Source: a bacterium (GTDB taxonomy: Bacteria > BMS3Abin14). From it: 36,621 nt of DNA. The position numbers and the translations under genes were made by a program. This document shows, one piece after another, positions 24,549-34,102 of the stretch (the stretch's first letter is position 1; the number at the start of each line of letters is the position of its first letter). Below the pieces are notes generated by a model. The model saw nothing but the letters and a program-made list of their open reading frames with translations, made no database searches and was not told the origin of the DNA. Location: assembly GCA_029210965.1 (NCBI GenBank), contig JARGFZ010000026.1, positions 1-36,621 of the forward strand, read 5' to 3'.

Positions 24549-24586
24549 CAGGGGGGAGGCACTAAGGCCTCTCCCCTGTTCTTTTG
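24549..24586 (+). terminator. Intrinsic terminator or attenuator between livJ and livH
   Basis: A 12-bp stem with one G-T pair (24549-24560 with 24567-24578) and a six-base loop, followed by a T-rich run. Partial readthrough would lower permease expression relative to the binding protein. Confidence 0.85.
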
Positions 24587-24628
24587 TTAACGCAAGGACA
24601 CATGCATTCCCTACGACCCTGATAACTT

Positions 24629-25531
24629 ATGGATTACTTCTTTGAGCTTTTTCTAGGCGGTCTTACCCGCGGGTCGATCTACGCGCTTATCGCTCTGGGC
24701 TATACGATGGTGTACGGCATCATCGAGTTGATAAATTTTGCCCATGGCGAAATTTACATGATCGGGGCCTTTACAGCGCTTATCGCAGCCAGCCTGTTAA
24801 CCATGGCAGGGTTTCAAGGCCTTGCAGTGCTGGCACTTGCCATGGTTATTGCAGTAATTTATGCCGGGGCCTACGGATACACCGTTGAGAAGGTCGCCTA
24901 TCAGCCCTTACGCCAGGCGCCCAGGCTAAGTCCCCTTATCAGCGCCATCGGGATGTCCATTTTTCTTCAGAACTACGTCCTTCTGGCGCAGACATCGGAC
25001 TTTCTTCCGTTCCCGTCCCTGATACCTCAGTTCAAGTTTATGGAGTCGATCGAACACATTTTCAGCTCCTCTGAGCTTGTCATAGTGACGGTAACGGCTA
25101 CGACAATGATCCTGCTCACTTGCCTCATCAAATTCACGCGCATGGGGAAGGCCATGAGGGCCACGGCCCAGGACAGAAAGATGGCCATGTTGGCGGGAAT
25201 AAATATTAACCGTGTGATATCCACGACCTTTGTCATCGGCTCTTGTCTGGCCGCAGTGGGCGGAGTTCTCATTGCCTCACATATCGGGCAGATCAACTTC
25301 TATATCGGGTTTATTGCCGGGATCAAGGCCTTCACAGCCGCGGTGCTCGGTGGGATAGGATCGATTCCGGGAGCTGTTCTTGGAGGTCTCGTGCTGGGCT
25401 GGACCGAAAGTTTTGCCACCGGCTACATTTCCAGCGATTATGAGGATGTTTTCGCCTTTCTCCTGCTGGTCATCATCCTGATATTCCGGCCTGAGGGTCT
25501 GCTGGGCAAGTCCAGCACCCACAAGGTTTAG
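24629..25531 (+). CDS. livH: Branched-chain amino acid ABC transporter permease LivH
   Basis: A 300-residue membrane protein with about eight hydrophobic segments. The opening FFELFLGGLTRGSIYALIALGYTMVYGIIELINFAHGEIYM and the cytoplasmic loop RMGKAMRATAQDRKMAMLAGI are hallmarks of the LivH permease. The C-terminus FRPEGLLGKS is also typical. RBS is weak before the ATG. It forms the channel together with LivM. Confidence 0.94.
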   Translation: MDYFFELFLGGLTRGSIYALIALGYTMVYGIIELINFAHGEIYMIGAFTALIAASLLTMAGFQGLAVLALAMVIAVIYAGAYGYTVEKVAYQPLRQAPRLSPLISAIGMSIFLQNYVLLAQTSDFLPFPSLIPQFKFMESIEHIFSSSELVIVTVTATTMILLTCLIKFTRMGKAMRATAQDRKMAMLAGININRVISTTFVIGSCLAAVGGVLIASHIGQINFYIGFIAGIKAFTAAVLGGIGSIPGAVLGGLVLGWTESFATGYISSDYEDVFAFLLLVIILIFRPEGLLGKSSTHKV

Positions 25532-25595
25532 AGTTAGACTTGGATAACTTTGTTAACAAATATTCGGGTTTTGCTGATGGTTCGAGGTCTTGAAC

Positions 25596-26780
25596 ATGAA
25601 AGATCTTAAACAGTCTCTTTTCATTTCAGTATGGTTCATGCTGCTCACCTTTCCCATAATGGTAATTCGCGTCAATACGATTGAAAAGGTCGTACAATGG
25701 CGCTGGATCAACATGGCGGCCATGGGGATCGGCACTTTTATCCTTTCCTACCTGTGGCGCTATATGCTGGCCCGCAAGGAGGCCGGTGGCAATGAGAGCG
25801 AGGAGAGCGTTGCCTGGCACCAGCGGGTGTTCAGTGAAAAAAGGCTCTTCATACCTTTTGGAGCCGCTTTTTTTACCTTTGCGGCCCTTTTTCCCCTTTT
25901 CGTTTCCGAATACCGGGTCAACGTTATGATAACGGCCATGATCTATGTTGTTCTTGGCCTGGGCCTTAATATAGTGGTAGGTCTTGCCGGACTCCTTGAC
26001 CTCGGGTATGTGGCCTTCTATGCCGTCGGTGCCTATACCTATGCTCTACTGAATTACCATTTCCATGTGGGTTTCTGGCTGGCTTTACCGCTGGGGGCCC
26101 TGATGGGGGCTACATTAGGGATCCTGCTCGGTATTCCGGTTCTCAGACTACGGGGAGACTACCTGGCTATCGTAACCCTGGGTTTCGGTGAGATCATACG
26201 TCTGATCCTCGAGAACTGGGGCAGGTTTTCTTTCGGCCCCAGCGGAATTGCGAACATTCCCAGGCCTACCTTCTTTGGAATGGAACTGACACGAAGTCAG
26301 GGGATCCTTTTCATGTACTACCTGATGATCGTCCTGGGCATTTTCACCATTTTTGTCGTCAACCGTCTTCAGGACTCAAGGCTGGGAAGATCGTGGCTGG
26401 CCCTTCGCGAGGATGAGATCGCCTGTCAGGCCATGGGGATCGACAAGATGAAAACCAAGCTGGCGGCCTTCGCCCTGGGAGCCACCTGGGCCGGAATGAT
26501 GGGAGTCGTCTTTGCCGCCAAGACAGCGTTCATTAACCCGGCAAGCTTTACCTTTTTGGAGTCGGCGATCATCCTTTCCATCGTCGTTCTCGGGGGAATG
26601 GGATCCATCTTCGGAGTTATCCTTGGCGCGCTCATACTCATTCTTCTTCCGGAGGAGCTTCGTGCTTTTTCCCAATACCGCATGTTGATCTTCGGGGCTT
26701 CCATGGTCCTCATGATGGTATTCAGACCCCAGGGAATTATTTCCAACGTCCGAAGAAGTTACGAATATCATGAATCCTGA
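25596..26780 (+). CDS. livM: Branched-chain amino acid ABC transporter permease LivM
   Basis: From the ATG at 25596 the protein has 394 residues. An N-terminal extension of about 100 residues with two to three membrane segments precedes the permease core. GLGLNIVVGLAGLLDLGYVAFYAVGAY and the RLGRSWLALREDEIACQAMGI loop are family marks. The length resembles the longer E. coli LivM. GAGGT lies nine bases before the ATG; a TTG two codons upstream is less well placed. It overlaps livG by 11 bases. Confidence 0.94.
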   Translation: MKDLKQSLFISVWFMLLTFPIMVIRVNTIEKVVQWRWINMAAMGIGTFILSYLWRYMLARKEAGGNESEESVAWHQRVFSEKRLFIPFGAAFFTFAALFPLFVSEYRVNVMITAMIYVVLGLGLNIVVGLAGLLDLGYVAFYAVGAYTYALLNYHFHVGFWLALPLGALMGATLGILLGIPVLRLRGDYLAIVTLGFGEIIRLILENWGRFSFGPSGIANIPRPTFFGMELTRSQGILFMYYLMIVLGIFTIFVVNRLQDSRLGRSWLALREDEIACQAMGIDKMKTKLAAFALGATWAGMMGVVFAAKTAFINPASFTFLESAIILSIVVLGGMGSIFGVILGALILILLPEELRAFSQYRMLIFGASMVLMMVFRPQGIISNVRRSYEYHES

Positions 26781-27597
26781 TAAAATCAGCGCCCCTCCGG
26801 ACGCAGATGCGCAAAAGGTCCTGGATATTACCTCCCTTACCATGAGTTTCGGTGGGCTGAGGGCGGTTGACAGTGTGGACCTGGATGTGAAAGAAGGCGA
26901 GATCGTCGCCCTTATAGGCCCCAACGGAGCCGGTAAAACGACCTTCTTCAACTGCATTACCGGGATATACCCACCGGACTCCGGTGACATCGATCTTATC
27001 CCTAAAGGCGGGAAACCGGAACGATTAAACGGCATGAAGCCCAACAAGATCACCTCCCGGGGCATGGCCCGTACCTTCCAGAACATCCGGCTTTTCCATA
27101 ACATGACTGCTCTCGAAAATATCATGGTTGGTCGTCACTGCAGGACCAAAGCCGGCATTCTGGGGGCTATCCTGAGGGGGCCGAGAACACGCAGGGAGGA
27201 ACGTGACATCGTCACCTCCAGCTACACCCTTCTGCATAACGTTGGGTTGGGGGATTTTGTCAACGAACAGGCCAAGAACCTTCCCTACGGAGCCCAACGA
27301 AGGCTCGAGATTGCCAGGGCGCTTGCCACCGATCCCTTTCTTCTTCTGCTGGATGAACCCGCTGCCGGTATGAACCCCCAGGAGACGGAAAAGCTCATGG
27401 AACTTATCGAGTCCATCAGGAAAAGTGGCGTTTCCATTCTGCTTATTGAACACGACATGAAACTGATCATGAGGATATCCGACAGGATCCTGGTTCTCGA
27501 TCATGGACTTAAGATCGCAGAGGGAAACCCGGCGGAGATCAGGAGCAACCAGAGTGTGATCGAAGCTTACCTGGGGTCGTCGCAAGTAGCGAACTGA
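26770..27597 (+). CDS. livG: Branched-chain amino acid ABC transporter ATP-binding protein LivG
   Basis: A 275-residue ABC ATPase with Walker A GPNGAGKT (50-57), the LivG-type signature LPYGAQRRLEIARAL and Walker B LLLLDEP. It overlaps livM by 11 bases, indicating coupled translation. The N-terminus has about 15 extra residues before the conserved LDITSLTMSFGGL. The stop codon falls at the edge of a GAATTGN heptamer pair, so the last residues may be repeat-derived. Confidence 0.95.
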   Translation: MNPDKISAPPDADAQKVLDITSLTMSFGGLRAVDSVDLDVKEGEIVALIGPNGAGKTTFFNCITGIYPPDSGDIDLIPKGGKPERLNGMKPNKITSRGMARTFQNIRLFHNMTALENIMVGRHCRTKAGILGAILRGPRTRREERDIVTSSYTLLHNVGLGDFVNEQAKNLPYGAQRRLEIARALATDPFLLLLDEPAAGMNPQETEKLMELIESIRKSGVSILLIEHDMKLIMRISDRILVLDHGLKIAEGNPAEIRSNQSVIEAYLGSSQVAN

Positions 27598-27735
27598 ATT
27601 GCGAATTGAGCCTTCAGAATTCAGGATTAAAAACGTTTAAATTGCCCATCTGTTGCTGCAACTTAATTTCTCTTGCCGGTTTTTCGTCCAATACTCAATC
27701 CGGAACACTCGATCCGTAATTGAATTACCCCCGCG
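27597..27735. repeat. Degenerate heptamers after livG
   Basis: Units GAATTGC and GAATTGA at about 27598-27610, and a second run of CAATACT, CAATCCG, CGATCCG and TAATTGA-like units at about 27689-27725 that is roughly complementary. The arms are more diverged than at other loci. The 217-base gap to the FG-GAP gene shows no gene. Confidence 0.45.
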
Positions 27736-27814
27736 TAACCTCTATCATTGAAGACACGTATTCATTGATGAGACCAAACACATTTTTCATTGGTGGTACA
27801 GCTGGAGGTAAGTC

Positions 27815-29236
27815 ATGCCCAGATCCTTAGTGATGGTGTTAATACTCGCTTTTTTCGTTATTTTAGGCGGCGACACTTTTGCTCTCGAACCTGCACTGGT
27901 AGATGGAATTGACAGGGCCTGGCGTTCCGTTCAGGGCAACGCGGATGGGAACCCTGTGGTGGTGTTTGATGGAGACCTGACGGGGGGCAATTACATTAAA
28001 GAAAGGTTCACGGGTATTCCCTCATGGATCGTTTCTGAGGATTTTGATGGTGATGGTAGTTTTGAGGCAGTGGTCCAGTTTTCCGATGGAACTCTGCGTA
28101 TACTGTCCCAGTCCCAGGGCCGGTTCAAAACTATTTCATCAGCCCGGAAAATGGCTCCCGAGGTTGCACCAGTAGTACTGGACTCTTTCGGTAGTGAACC
28201 CACTGGAGGGCTTATCGGGATCGACGACAGAGGTGATCTTGTTTCCATAGATTATGAAACAGGTCGAACCCGGCGTCTTGCAGGTGGTTTTTCGCCTTTG
28301 TCCCACCTAGCTGCAGGTGACTTTGATAAGGATGGAGAAAATGAAATCGCTGCCGTGAGTGACGAAGGGCATATGACCTTCGTCAAGGGCAAGACCAAGA
28401 CTCGAAGCGATAAAGCCGTCCAGCTGCTTCCTGACACCCGTATTTCGGTGGCTGATCTTGACCGGGACGGCACTCTTGAGATCATTGCTTTTTCAAGTCC
28501 AACGATTGATATTTCACCCGGGCGGTTGGGAGATGACCTGGAAGCCAAAGGTGTTGCTGTTTTTAGCTGGGACGGGCGAACCCTCAGGTTACAGAACGAA
28601 TTTGAACTTCCCGACGGTCAGGTCTTCGAGACGTTAACTCCGATGGTCGCTGGAACCGGTACCGCTGAGGATCAGGTTATGATGATCCCGGTCAAGGAGG
28701 ATAATAAAGGTACGCAGATACGCAGCTACACCTACAGTTCCGGTCGTGTTCGGGAAAGAAGGAAAGGTCCGTTGTTTGATGGTGACCAGTGGGTGCACAT
28801 TCTTGGAAGCTCAAAGCTTGGAAAAGGGGAGAGGGTCTATCTCATTACGGCCCAGGTTCCTGAAAGTGACGAGGGTGACCTTGAGTTGTACCGTCTTGAT
28901 CTGGCACAGACAAGGATAACCCTGAACTCCTCCGTAGGCACACATTTGTCGGGTTCCAGACTGCTGGAATCAACTCTTATCGGAGACATGGACCATGACG
29001 GCGAAATAGAGCTGCTGGCTCCCGGCAAGGGACGATCGAGCCTGGCCATATACAGCCTGGACAGCAACCGCTTAAAGAGAAAAGAGATATTCAACTCTTC
29101 AGGGGAGATCGGGACCAACCTCTGTCCGGGAGATTTCAATGGGGACGGGAAAAGCGATGTTATGTTCGGTCTGGATGATGGGACTCTTGTTGTTCTTTTG
29201 GGAGAATCATTGACTCAGGTGAAAAGTGAATTGTGA
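27815..29236 (+). CDS. Secreted FG-GAP / VCBS repeat beta-propeller protein
   Basis: A 473-residue protein with a Sec signal peptide of about 23 residues (ending DTFALEP). Five Ca-binding DxDxDG motifs occur at 76-81, 169-174, 214-219, 391-396 and 440-445 (the last as DFNGDG), which mark FG-GAP/VCBS blades of an integrin-like propeller. It is probably periplasmic or surface-exposed; the ligand is unknown. GGAGG precedes the ATG. The last five residues (VKSEL) and the stop codon are encoded by the first units of the heptamer array at 29219. No partner gene is adjacent, as uvrB follows. Confidence 0.85.
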   Translation: MPRSLVMVLILAFFVILGGDTFALEPALVDGIDRAWRSVQGNADGNPVVVFDGDLTGGNYIKERFTGIPSWIVSEDFDGDGSFEAVVQFSDGTLRILSQSQGRFKTISSARKMAPEVAPVVLDSFGSEPTGGLIGIDDRGDLVSIDYETGRTRRLAGGFSPLSHLAAGDFDKDGENEIAAVSDEGHMTFVKGKTKTRSDKAVQLLPDTRISVADLDRDGTLEIIAFSSPTIDISPGRLGDDLEAKGVAVFSWDGRTLRLQNEFELPDGQVFETLTPMVAGTGTAEDQVMMIPVKEDNKGTQIRSYTYSSGRVRERRKGPLFDGDQWVHILGSSKLGKGERVYLITAQVPESDEGDLELYRLDLAQTRITLNSSVGTHLSGSRLLESTLIGDMDHDGEIELLAPGKGRSSLAIYSLDSNRLKRKEIFNSSGEIGTNLCPGDFNGDGKSDVMFGLDDGTLVVLLGESLTQVKSEL

Positions 29237-29294
29237 ATGGTGAATAGAAAAATAGCTGAATTTACCTTTCACTGTTCACTGTTCACGTTTCACG
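29219..29294. repeat. Heptamer fold-back array with four units per arm (GTGAANN)
   Basis: Left arm 29219-29246: GTGAAAA, GTGAATT, GTGAATG, GTGAATA. Right arm 29267-29294: TTTCACT, GTTCACT, GTTCACG, TTTCACG, the reverse complement. A 20-base AT-rich spacer lies between. The left arm begins inside the FG-GAP coding sequence and the right arm ends eight bases before uvrB. The unit recurs at 34918-35038. Confidence 0.85.
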
Positions 29295-29302
29295 GACTTT
29301 AA

Positions 29303-31348
29303 ATGCCCTTCAACCTCACATCCGAATATACTCCCCGTGGTGACCAGCCAACTGCTATACAGCAGTTGAAGAAGGGAGTTCTGAGCGGCAAGCAGGATCA
29401 GGTCCTTCTCGGTGTGACCGGGTCCGGCAAGACCTTTACCCTGGCAAACGTCATAAACGGGTTGGATCGTCCTGCCCTCGTCATGGCTCATAACAAAACT
29501 CTGGCTGCCCAGCTGTTCCACGAGTTTAAAAGCTTTTTTCCCAATAATGCGGTGGAATATTTTGTCTCTTATTACGATTATTACCAGCCTGAAGCTTACC
29601 TGCCTCAGACCGATACCTTCATCGAAAAGGACAGTTCCATTAATGAGGTCATCGACAGGTTGAGGCACTCGGCGACACGTTCCCTGCTGACCAGGAGGGA
29701 TACAATCGTGGTGGCCTCGGTGTCCTGTATCTTTGGTCTCGGATCCCCTGAAATGTACCGAAGCATGCTGGTGACTTTTCATCGGGGGCAGAAGGTCAGC
29801 AGAAGAGAGATCCTGTCCAGGCTGGTTGAGATGAGGTATGAGCGGAACGACATTGATTTTTCACGGGGAACTTTTCGCGTCCGCGGAGAGGTCGTTGACC
29901 TTTTTCCCGCCTACGAGGAAACAGCACTCAGGTTTGAACTGTTTGACGATGAGGTCGAAAGGATCTCCACACTTGATCCCCTGACCATGAAATCAATAGC
30001 AGACCTGGAGAAGATCTCTGTGTTTCCTGCCAGCCACTATGTTATCCCAGGGGATGTTATGAAGGGAGCTTTGGGGAAAATCGACGAAGAACTTAAGGAA
30101 AGGGTTTCCTGGTATCGGGATAACGGGCAGCTTATCGAGGCTCAGCGGATCTCCGAAAGGACCGCCTTCGACATGGAGATGATGCAGGTCATCGGTTATT
30201 GCAAAGGGATAGAAAACTACTCAAGGCATTTGACCGGGCGCACTAAAGGGGAACCCCCGCCCACACTCCTGGATTACCTTCCTGAAGATACCCTGATCAT
30301 TATGGACGAAAGCCATCAAACCATCCCACAGGTCAGAGCCATGTACAACGGCGACAGGTCGAGGAAAGAGAGCCTTATTCAGTACGGTTTCAGGCTTCCG
30401 TCAGCCCTGGATAACCGTCCGCTTACCTTTGCAGAGTTCGAAAAAAAAGGTAACCAGAAGATCTATGTGTCTGCTACACCCGGTCCCTATGAACTTGGGA
30501 AAACGGGTGGTGAGATTGTTGAGCAGATGATCAGACCAACCGGATTGATCGATCCAGAGGTTATCGTTAGGCCAGCCACCCATCAGGTGGATGACCTCAT
30601 TGGGGAGATCAGGGATGTGGTGAGTACAGGCCACCGGATCATGGTAACGACACTGACGAAACGGATGGCGGAGGATCTGACGAGCTACCTTGAAGAGCTG
30701 GGGATAAGGGTCCGTTACCTGCACTCCGACATTGAGACCCTGGAGAGGGTACAGATCATCAGGGACCTGAGACTCGGGGTTTTTGACGTCCTGGTGGGGA
30801 TCAACCTCCTTCGGGAGGGGCTTGATCTTCCCGAGGTGGCCCTGGTTGCGATCATGGATGCTGACAGGGAAGGTTTTCTCAGGTCCGAGACATCTTTGAT
30901 ACAGACGATGGGGAGAGCTGCACGAAACCTTGATGGTCGGGCCATTCTTTACGCCGATGTCATCACAGGCTCCATCAAAAGAGCCCTGGAGGAAACCGGC
31001 AGGAGAAGAAAACTGCAGGAAACATACAACGCCCTGCACGGGCTTACTCCTGAAAGTATCAAAAGCCGGATACATGATGTGCTTTCCTCCATCGAGGAAG
31101 CCGATTATGTCAGCGTTGTCGGTGATGAAGAGTTTGAACCTGGAACCGTGGAGATGACCGTAGGCAGGCTCGAAAAGGAGATGCTGGAAGCTGCGTCGAA
31201 CATGGAGTTTGAACGTGCTGCAGAGCTCCGGGATCGCATGAAGGAGCTCCAGGAACGCCTGTTAATGACGGGCAGTCCAACCAGGACTTCGTCAGCCACC
31301 GGTTCCGGGAAAGGAAGGGAAAAAGGCAGGAAAGGGAAAGCACACTGA
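29303..31348 (+). CDS. uvrB: Excinuclease ABC subunit B
   Basis: A 681-residue DNA repair helicase-like protein. Walker A GVTGSGKT is at 37-44 and the damage-probing beta-hairpin YDYYQPEAY at 91-99. The DESHQT box, the [14 protein letters not shown] helicase motif and a C-terminal UVR domain that binds UvrC are visible. A basic Gly/Ser tail ends the protein. With UvrA it loads at lesions and hands over to UvrC. The ATG lies just after the fold-back repeat and has no strong RBS. It overlaps uvrC by one base. Confidence 0.98.
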   Translation: MPFNLTSEYTPRGDQPTAIQQLKKGVLSGKQDQVLLGVTGSGKTFTLANVINGLDRPALVMAHNKTLAAQLFHEFKSFFPNNAVEYFVSYYDYYQPEAYLPQTDTFIEKDSSINEVIDRLRHSATRSLLTRRDTIVVASVSCIFGLGSPEMYRSMLVTFHRGQKVSRREILSRLVEMRYERNDIDFSRGTFRVRGEVVDLFPAYEETALRFELFDDEVERISTLDPLTMKSIADLEKISVFPASHYVIPGDVMKGALGKIDEELKERVSWYRDNGQLIEAQRISERTAFDMEMMQVIGYCKGIENYSRHLTGRTKGEPPPTLLDYLPEDTLIIMDESHQTIPQVRAMYNGDRSRKESLIQYGFRLPSALDNRPLTFAEFEKKGNQKIYVSATPGPYELGKTGGEIVEQMIRPTGLIDPEVIVRPATHQVDDLIGEIRDVVSTGHRIMVTTLTKRMAEDLTSYLEELGIRVRYLHSDIETLERVQIIRDLRLGVFDVLVGINLLREGLDLPEVALVAIMDADREGFLRSETSLIQTMGRAARNLDGRAILYADVITGSIKRALEETGRRRKLQETYNALHGLTPESIKSRIHDVLSSIEEADYVSVVGDEEFEPGTVEMTVGRLEKEMLEAASNMEFERAAELRDRMKELQERLLMTGSPTRTSSATGSGKGREKGRKGKAH

Positions 31349-33177
31349 TGTTTGCCAAAATGAAGGAGCAGATAAAACACGTCCCGGCTGCCCCCGGAGT
31401 GTACCTCTATAGGGACGCCGAAGGCGTTGTCTTGTACGTTGGGAAGGCAAAGGATCTGCGTAAGAGGGTAAGACAATATTTTACGGGTGGGCAGGAGGAA
31501 AGGACCGCTCATTTTCTGCCTCTGATAGATACTGTGGAAACCATTGTTGCCGGATCTGAAAAGGAAGCTCTCCTCCTTGAAAACACACTGATAAAGCGGT
31601 ACCGTCCGGCCTTCAATGTGGACATGAAGGACGACAAAAGCTATCCCTGTTTCAGGGTCACGGTTCAGGAGGCATTTCCCAGGCTGGAGATAACGCGAAA
31701 ACTTGCGGTGGATGGGAGCCTTTATTTCGGTCCTTTTACTGACGCGGGGGCAGCCAGAGCAACTCTGTCGTGGCTGGAACGAGCTTTTCCGCTGCGTAGA
31801 TGCCGTAAACCGGTTCCCGGCGGGAGGGGACGACAAGGACGGCCGTGTCTTGATTTTCAGATGGGACGTTGTCTGGGGCCCTGCGGCGAAGAGGTGACTC
31901 GGGATGAATACGGCCGGATAGTTGTTGAACTGGTGGATTTTCTCAAGGGCAACGGTAAAAAGGTCGTTAGTAAACTTTGCAAGAGGATGAAACAGGCATC
32001 AGGGGAGATGAAGTACGAGGAGGCCGCCAGCCTGAGAGATCGTGTAGCAGCGATTGAAACGGTCCTTGAAAAACAGGATGTGGTAGGGAACCCCGGGGAG
32101 GATATAGATGTGCTGGGGTTCGCAGGATCGGGAGACACCGGAGTCCTGACTAGCCTTTTTATCAGGTCGGGCATGCTGGTAGGCAGATCCGACACTGTTG
32201 TCACAGGCGCCTCTGACCCGGCTCAGGCCCTGGACGCATTCCTGTCAAAACACTACAGGGAAACGGTTCCACCACCACCCCTTATCCTCTGCCTCGAGGG
32301 TGTCGATTTCAGTCATGTTCACGAGGAGCTGCTATCGGAGATCGGTGGGAGAAAGATCAGCGTTCGCAAGCCTACAAGAGGCCGAGGCCTGCGTCTGGTG
32401 CGGTTGGCCGCAGAAAACGCCTCGCAGGCTCTCAGGGAAATGCTGTCCAGGGAGAGGGACGCACGAACACTTATTGAAGAACTTCAGGAGGCGCTCAAAC
32501 TGAAACATCCGCCGGCCAGGATTGAATGCATAGACATCTCACACACCACTGGACGGGAGACCTGCGGCGCTACGGTGGTCTGGGAAAAGGGGAAGTTGGT
32601 AAAGGAACATTACAGGCTCTATGCGATAGATTCCAGCGATACAAATGGAGACGATTATGCCGCTCTTTCAGAGGTTATTGAAAGACGTTTTACGGGAACT
32701 TCAAGCACCCTTATGCCCATCCCGGATCTTCTCCTGGTGGACGGGGGCAAGGGACAGCTATCACGAGTGGTTAAGACTGTTGACGACTATAATGTCAAGA
32801 ACCTTCAGTTGGCCGCTATCTCCAAGGGGCGTTCGGCTAAACGTTCCGGTGTCCATACCCTCACTGATGAGATCTACCTGCCCGGACGAGTAAATCCCAT
32901 TAAAATAGAAAAACATTCGGCTGCCATGCGCATTATGCAGATGATGAGGGACGAAGCGCACAGGTTTGCGCTGTCCTCTCATCGAAAACGCAGGAACAAG
33001 GATGATCTACTCAGTCGTCTGGACGGAATCGTTGGAGTAGGTCCGACGCGGCGCAGGGCCTTGCTCCTTCATTTTCGGTCCATTGAGGAGATCCGGATAG
33101 CACCAGAGGAGGAGATCGCTTCCCTGAAAGGCTTTAACCACTCTGTAGCGCGCAGGATCAAGGAGAGCCTCCAATGA
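31348..33177 (+). CDS. uvrC: Excinuclease ABC subunit C
   Basis: A 609-residue nuclease. The GIY-YIG domain (about residues 12-95, with PGVYLYRDAEGVVLYVGKAKDLRKRV) makes the 3' cut. A UVR domain (about 205-240) binds UvrB. The RNase H-like domain with CIDISHTTG and LLVDGGKGQL makes the 5' cut, and tandem helix-hairpin-helix motifs end the protein. It overlaps uvrB (ATGA) and mobB. The uvrB-uvrC pairing is less common than separate loci and suggests co-expression. Confidence 0.98.
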   Translation: MFAKMKEQIKHVPAAPGVYLYRDAEGVVLYVGKAKDLRKRVRQYFTGGQEERTAHFLPLIDTVETIVAGSEKEALLLENTLIKRYRPAFNVDMKDDKSYPCFRVTVQEAFPRLEITRKLAVDGSLYFGPFTDAGAARATLSWLERAFPLRRCRKPVPGGRGRQGRPCLDFQMGRCLGPCGEEVTRDEYGRIVVELVDFLKGNGKKVVSKLCKRMKQASGEMKYEEAASLRDRVAAIETVLEKQDVVGNPGEDIDVLGFAGSGDTGVLTSLFIRSGMLVGRSDTVVTGASDPAQALDAFLSKHYRETVPPPPLILCLEGVDFSHVHEELLSEIGGRKISVRKPTRGRGLRLVRLAAENASQALREMLSRERDARTLIEELQEALKLKHPPARIECIDISHTTGRETCGATVVWEKGKLVKEHYRLYAIDSSDTNGDDYAALSEVIERRFTGTSSTLMPIPDLLLVDGGKGQLSRVVKTVDDYNVKNLQLAAISKGRSAKRSGVHTLTDEIYLPGRVNPIKIEKHSAAMRIMQMMRDEAHRFALSSHRKRRNKDDLLSRLDGIVGVGPTRRRALLLHFRSIEEIRIAPEEEIASLKGFNHSVARRIKESLQ

Positions 33178-33737
33178 AAGATGGTTCAAGCAGACAAGGG
33201 CCTGAGGGAGTGGCTGATAAAATCCCTAATGCAGTCGCTTTCATAGCAGGAAGGTCCGGCACAGGCAAGACAACGCTTATGGAAGCTCTTTTAACAGTGT
33301 TGAAAGGAAAGGGGTACCGGGTAGGCACTGTCAAGCATTCGGGGCATCAGGCAGCAATGGACAGGGAGGGGAGCGATTCCTGGCGGTTTACACAAGCTGG
33401 GGCTGATATAACCGTATTGGCAGCAAGTGGACAGCTTGCTGTTTTACGAAACATTGATCAACCCTCCCTTGAGGATGCACTCCTCGAGGCTTCTTCAGGC
33501 ACTGATATTGTTTTGGTGGAAGGGTTTAAAGAGATGAACCTTCCAAAAATAGAGGTTTACAGATCAGAACACTCGGAAGGTCTGTATTTTCGGCGAGACA
33601 AAGAACCGGACCCATATCTCATCGCTGTTGCCAGTGACACTCCTCTGGATATTGATGTTCCCGTCCTGAACCTTAACGATCCCGAGGAAGTGTGTAAATT
33701 CATAGTTGAGAGGTTTTTGAAGAGCCGTGATTCGTGA
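33174..33737 (+). CDS. mobB: Molybdopterin-guanine dinucleotide biosynthesis protein MobB
   Basis: A 187-residue P-loop GTPase with Walker A GRSGTGKT at 26-33, followed by GTVKHSGHQ and the VLVEGFKEMNLPKIEV segment typical of MobB. It assists attachment of GMP to molybdopterin for bis-MGD enzymes. The ATG overlaps the uvrC stop, with AAGGAGAG upstream. The final codons and stop (ending SRDS) are supplied by GTGATTC-type heptamers. No other molybdenum cofactor gene is in the window. Confidence 0.93.
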   Translation: MKDGSSRQGPEGVADKIPNAVAFIAGRSGTGKTTLMEALLTVLKGKGYRVGTVKHSGHQAAMDREGSDSWRFTQAGADITVLAASGQLAVLRNIDQPSLEDALLEASSGTDIVLVEGFKEMNLPKIEVYRSEHSEGLYFRRDKEPDPYLIAVASDTPLDIDVPVLNLNDPEEVCKFIVERFLKSRDS

Positions 33738-33777
33738 ATTGTAATTCGTGATTCGAAAGAAAAAATCTCAGATCTCA
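33723..33777. repeat. Heptamers GTGATTC and GATCTCA after mobB
   Basis: Units GTGATTC, GTGAATT, GTAATTC and GTGATTC at about 33727-33754, then AATCTCA and GATCTCA at 33764-33777. The first group overlaps the mobB stop. Further TCAAACT-type units occur at 33805-33817 and 33969-34000. Confidence 0.65.
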
Positions 33778-33809
33778 AAAAAAAACGCCATGATGCACGA
33801 TCTGCAACT

Positions 33810-33976
33810 TCAAACTTGACAGGGTCGCAAAAAGTCCGTAATCGGCTTTTTGCTCCTCGGAAAGGGAAAAGCGTCGTTTTCCCTTTCCTTACAAATCAAT
33901 GACTTATATCCGGAGTCATTGATTTGGGCGCCCCGCGCGGGGCACATTGATGACTTTTTGCGAAGTCATCAAACTT
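33810..33976. mobile_element. MITE-like palindromic element, inverted copy
   Basis: A full-length copy in the opposite orientation to those at 5223 and 22804, flanked by the 8-bp direct repeat TCAAACTT (33810-33817 and 33969-33976). All five hairpins are kept. The long stem reads GGAAAGGGAAAA with TTTTCCCTTTCC, where the tandem copies have GCG paired with CGC, so the change is compensatory. With its flanks this accounts for most of the 365-base gap 33738-34102. Confidence 0.85.
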
Positions 33977-34032
33977 CAAACATCAACATCCAAACTACAA
34001 ACGTTTTTCAATTTCAAAATCGTTGTTCCCCC

Positions 34033-34061
34033 TTGACAAGAGTGGTAAATCTGCCGAAAAT
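34033..34061 (+). promoter_or_regulatory. Sigma70-like promoter for the TPR-like lipoprotein
   Basis: -35 TTGACA at 34033-34038 (perfect), 17-bp spacer, -10 GAAAAT at 34056-34061 (4/6). A start near 34068 leaves a leader of about 35 bases. Confidence 0.5.
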
Positions 34062-34102
34062 GACATGAAATTTTGCATCTGTGTTTTTCAAGGAGGCGGA
34101 GA

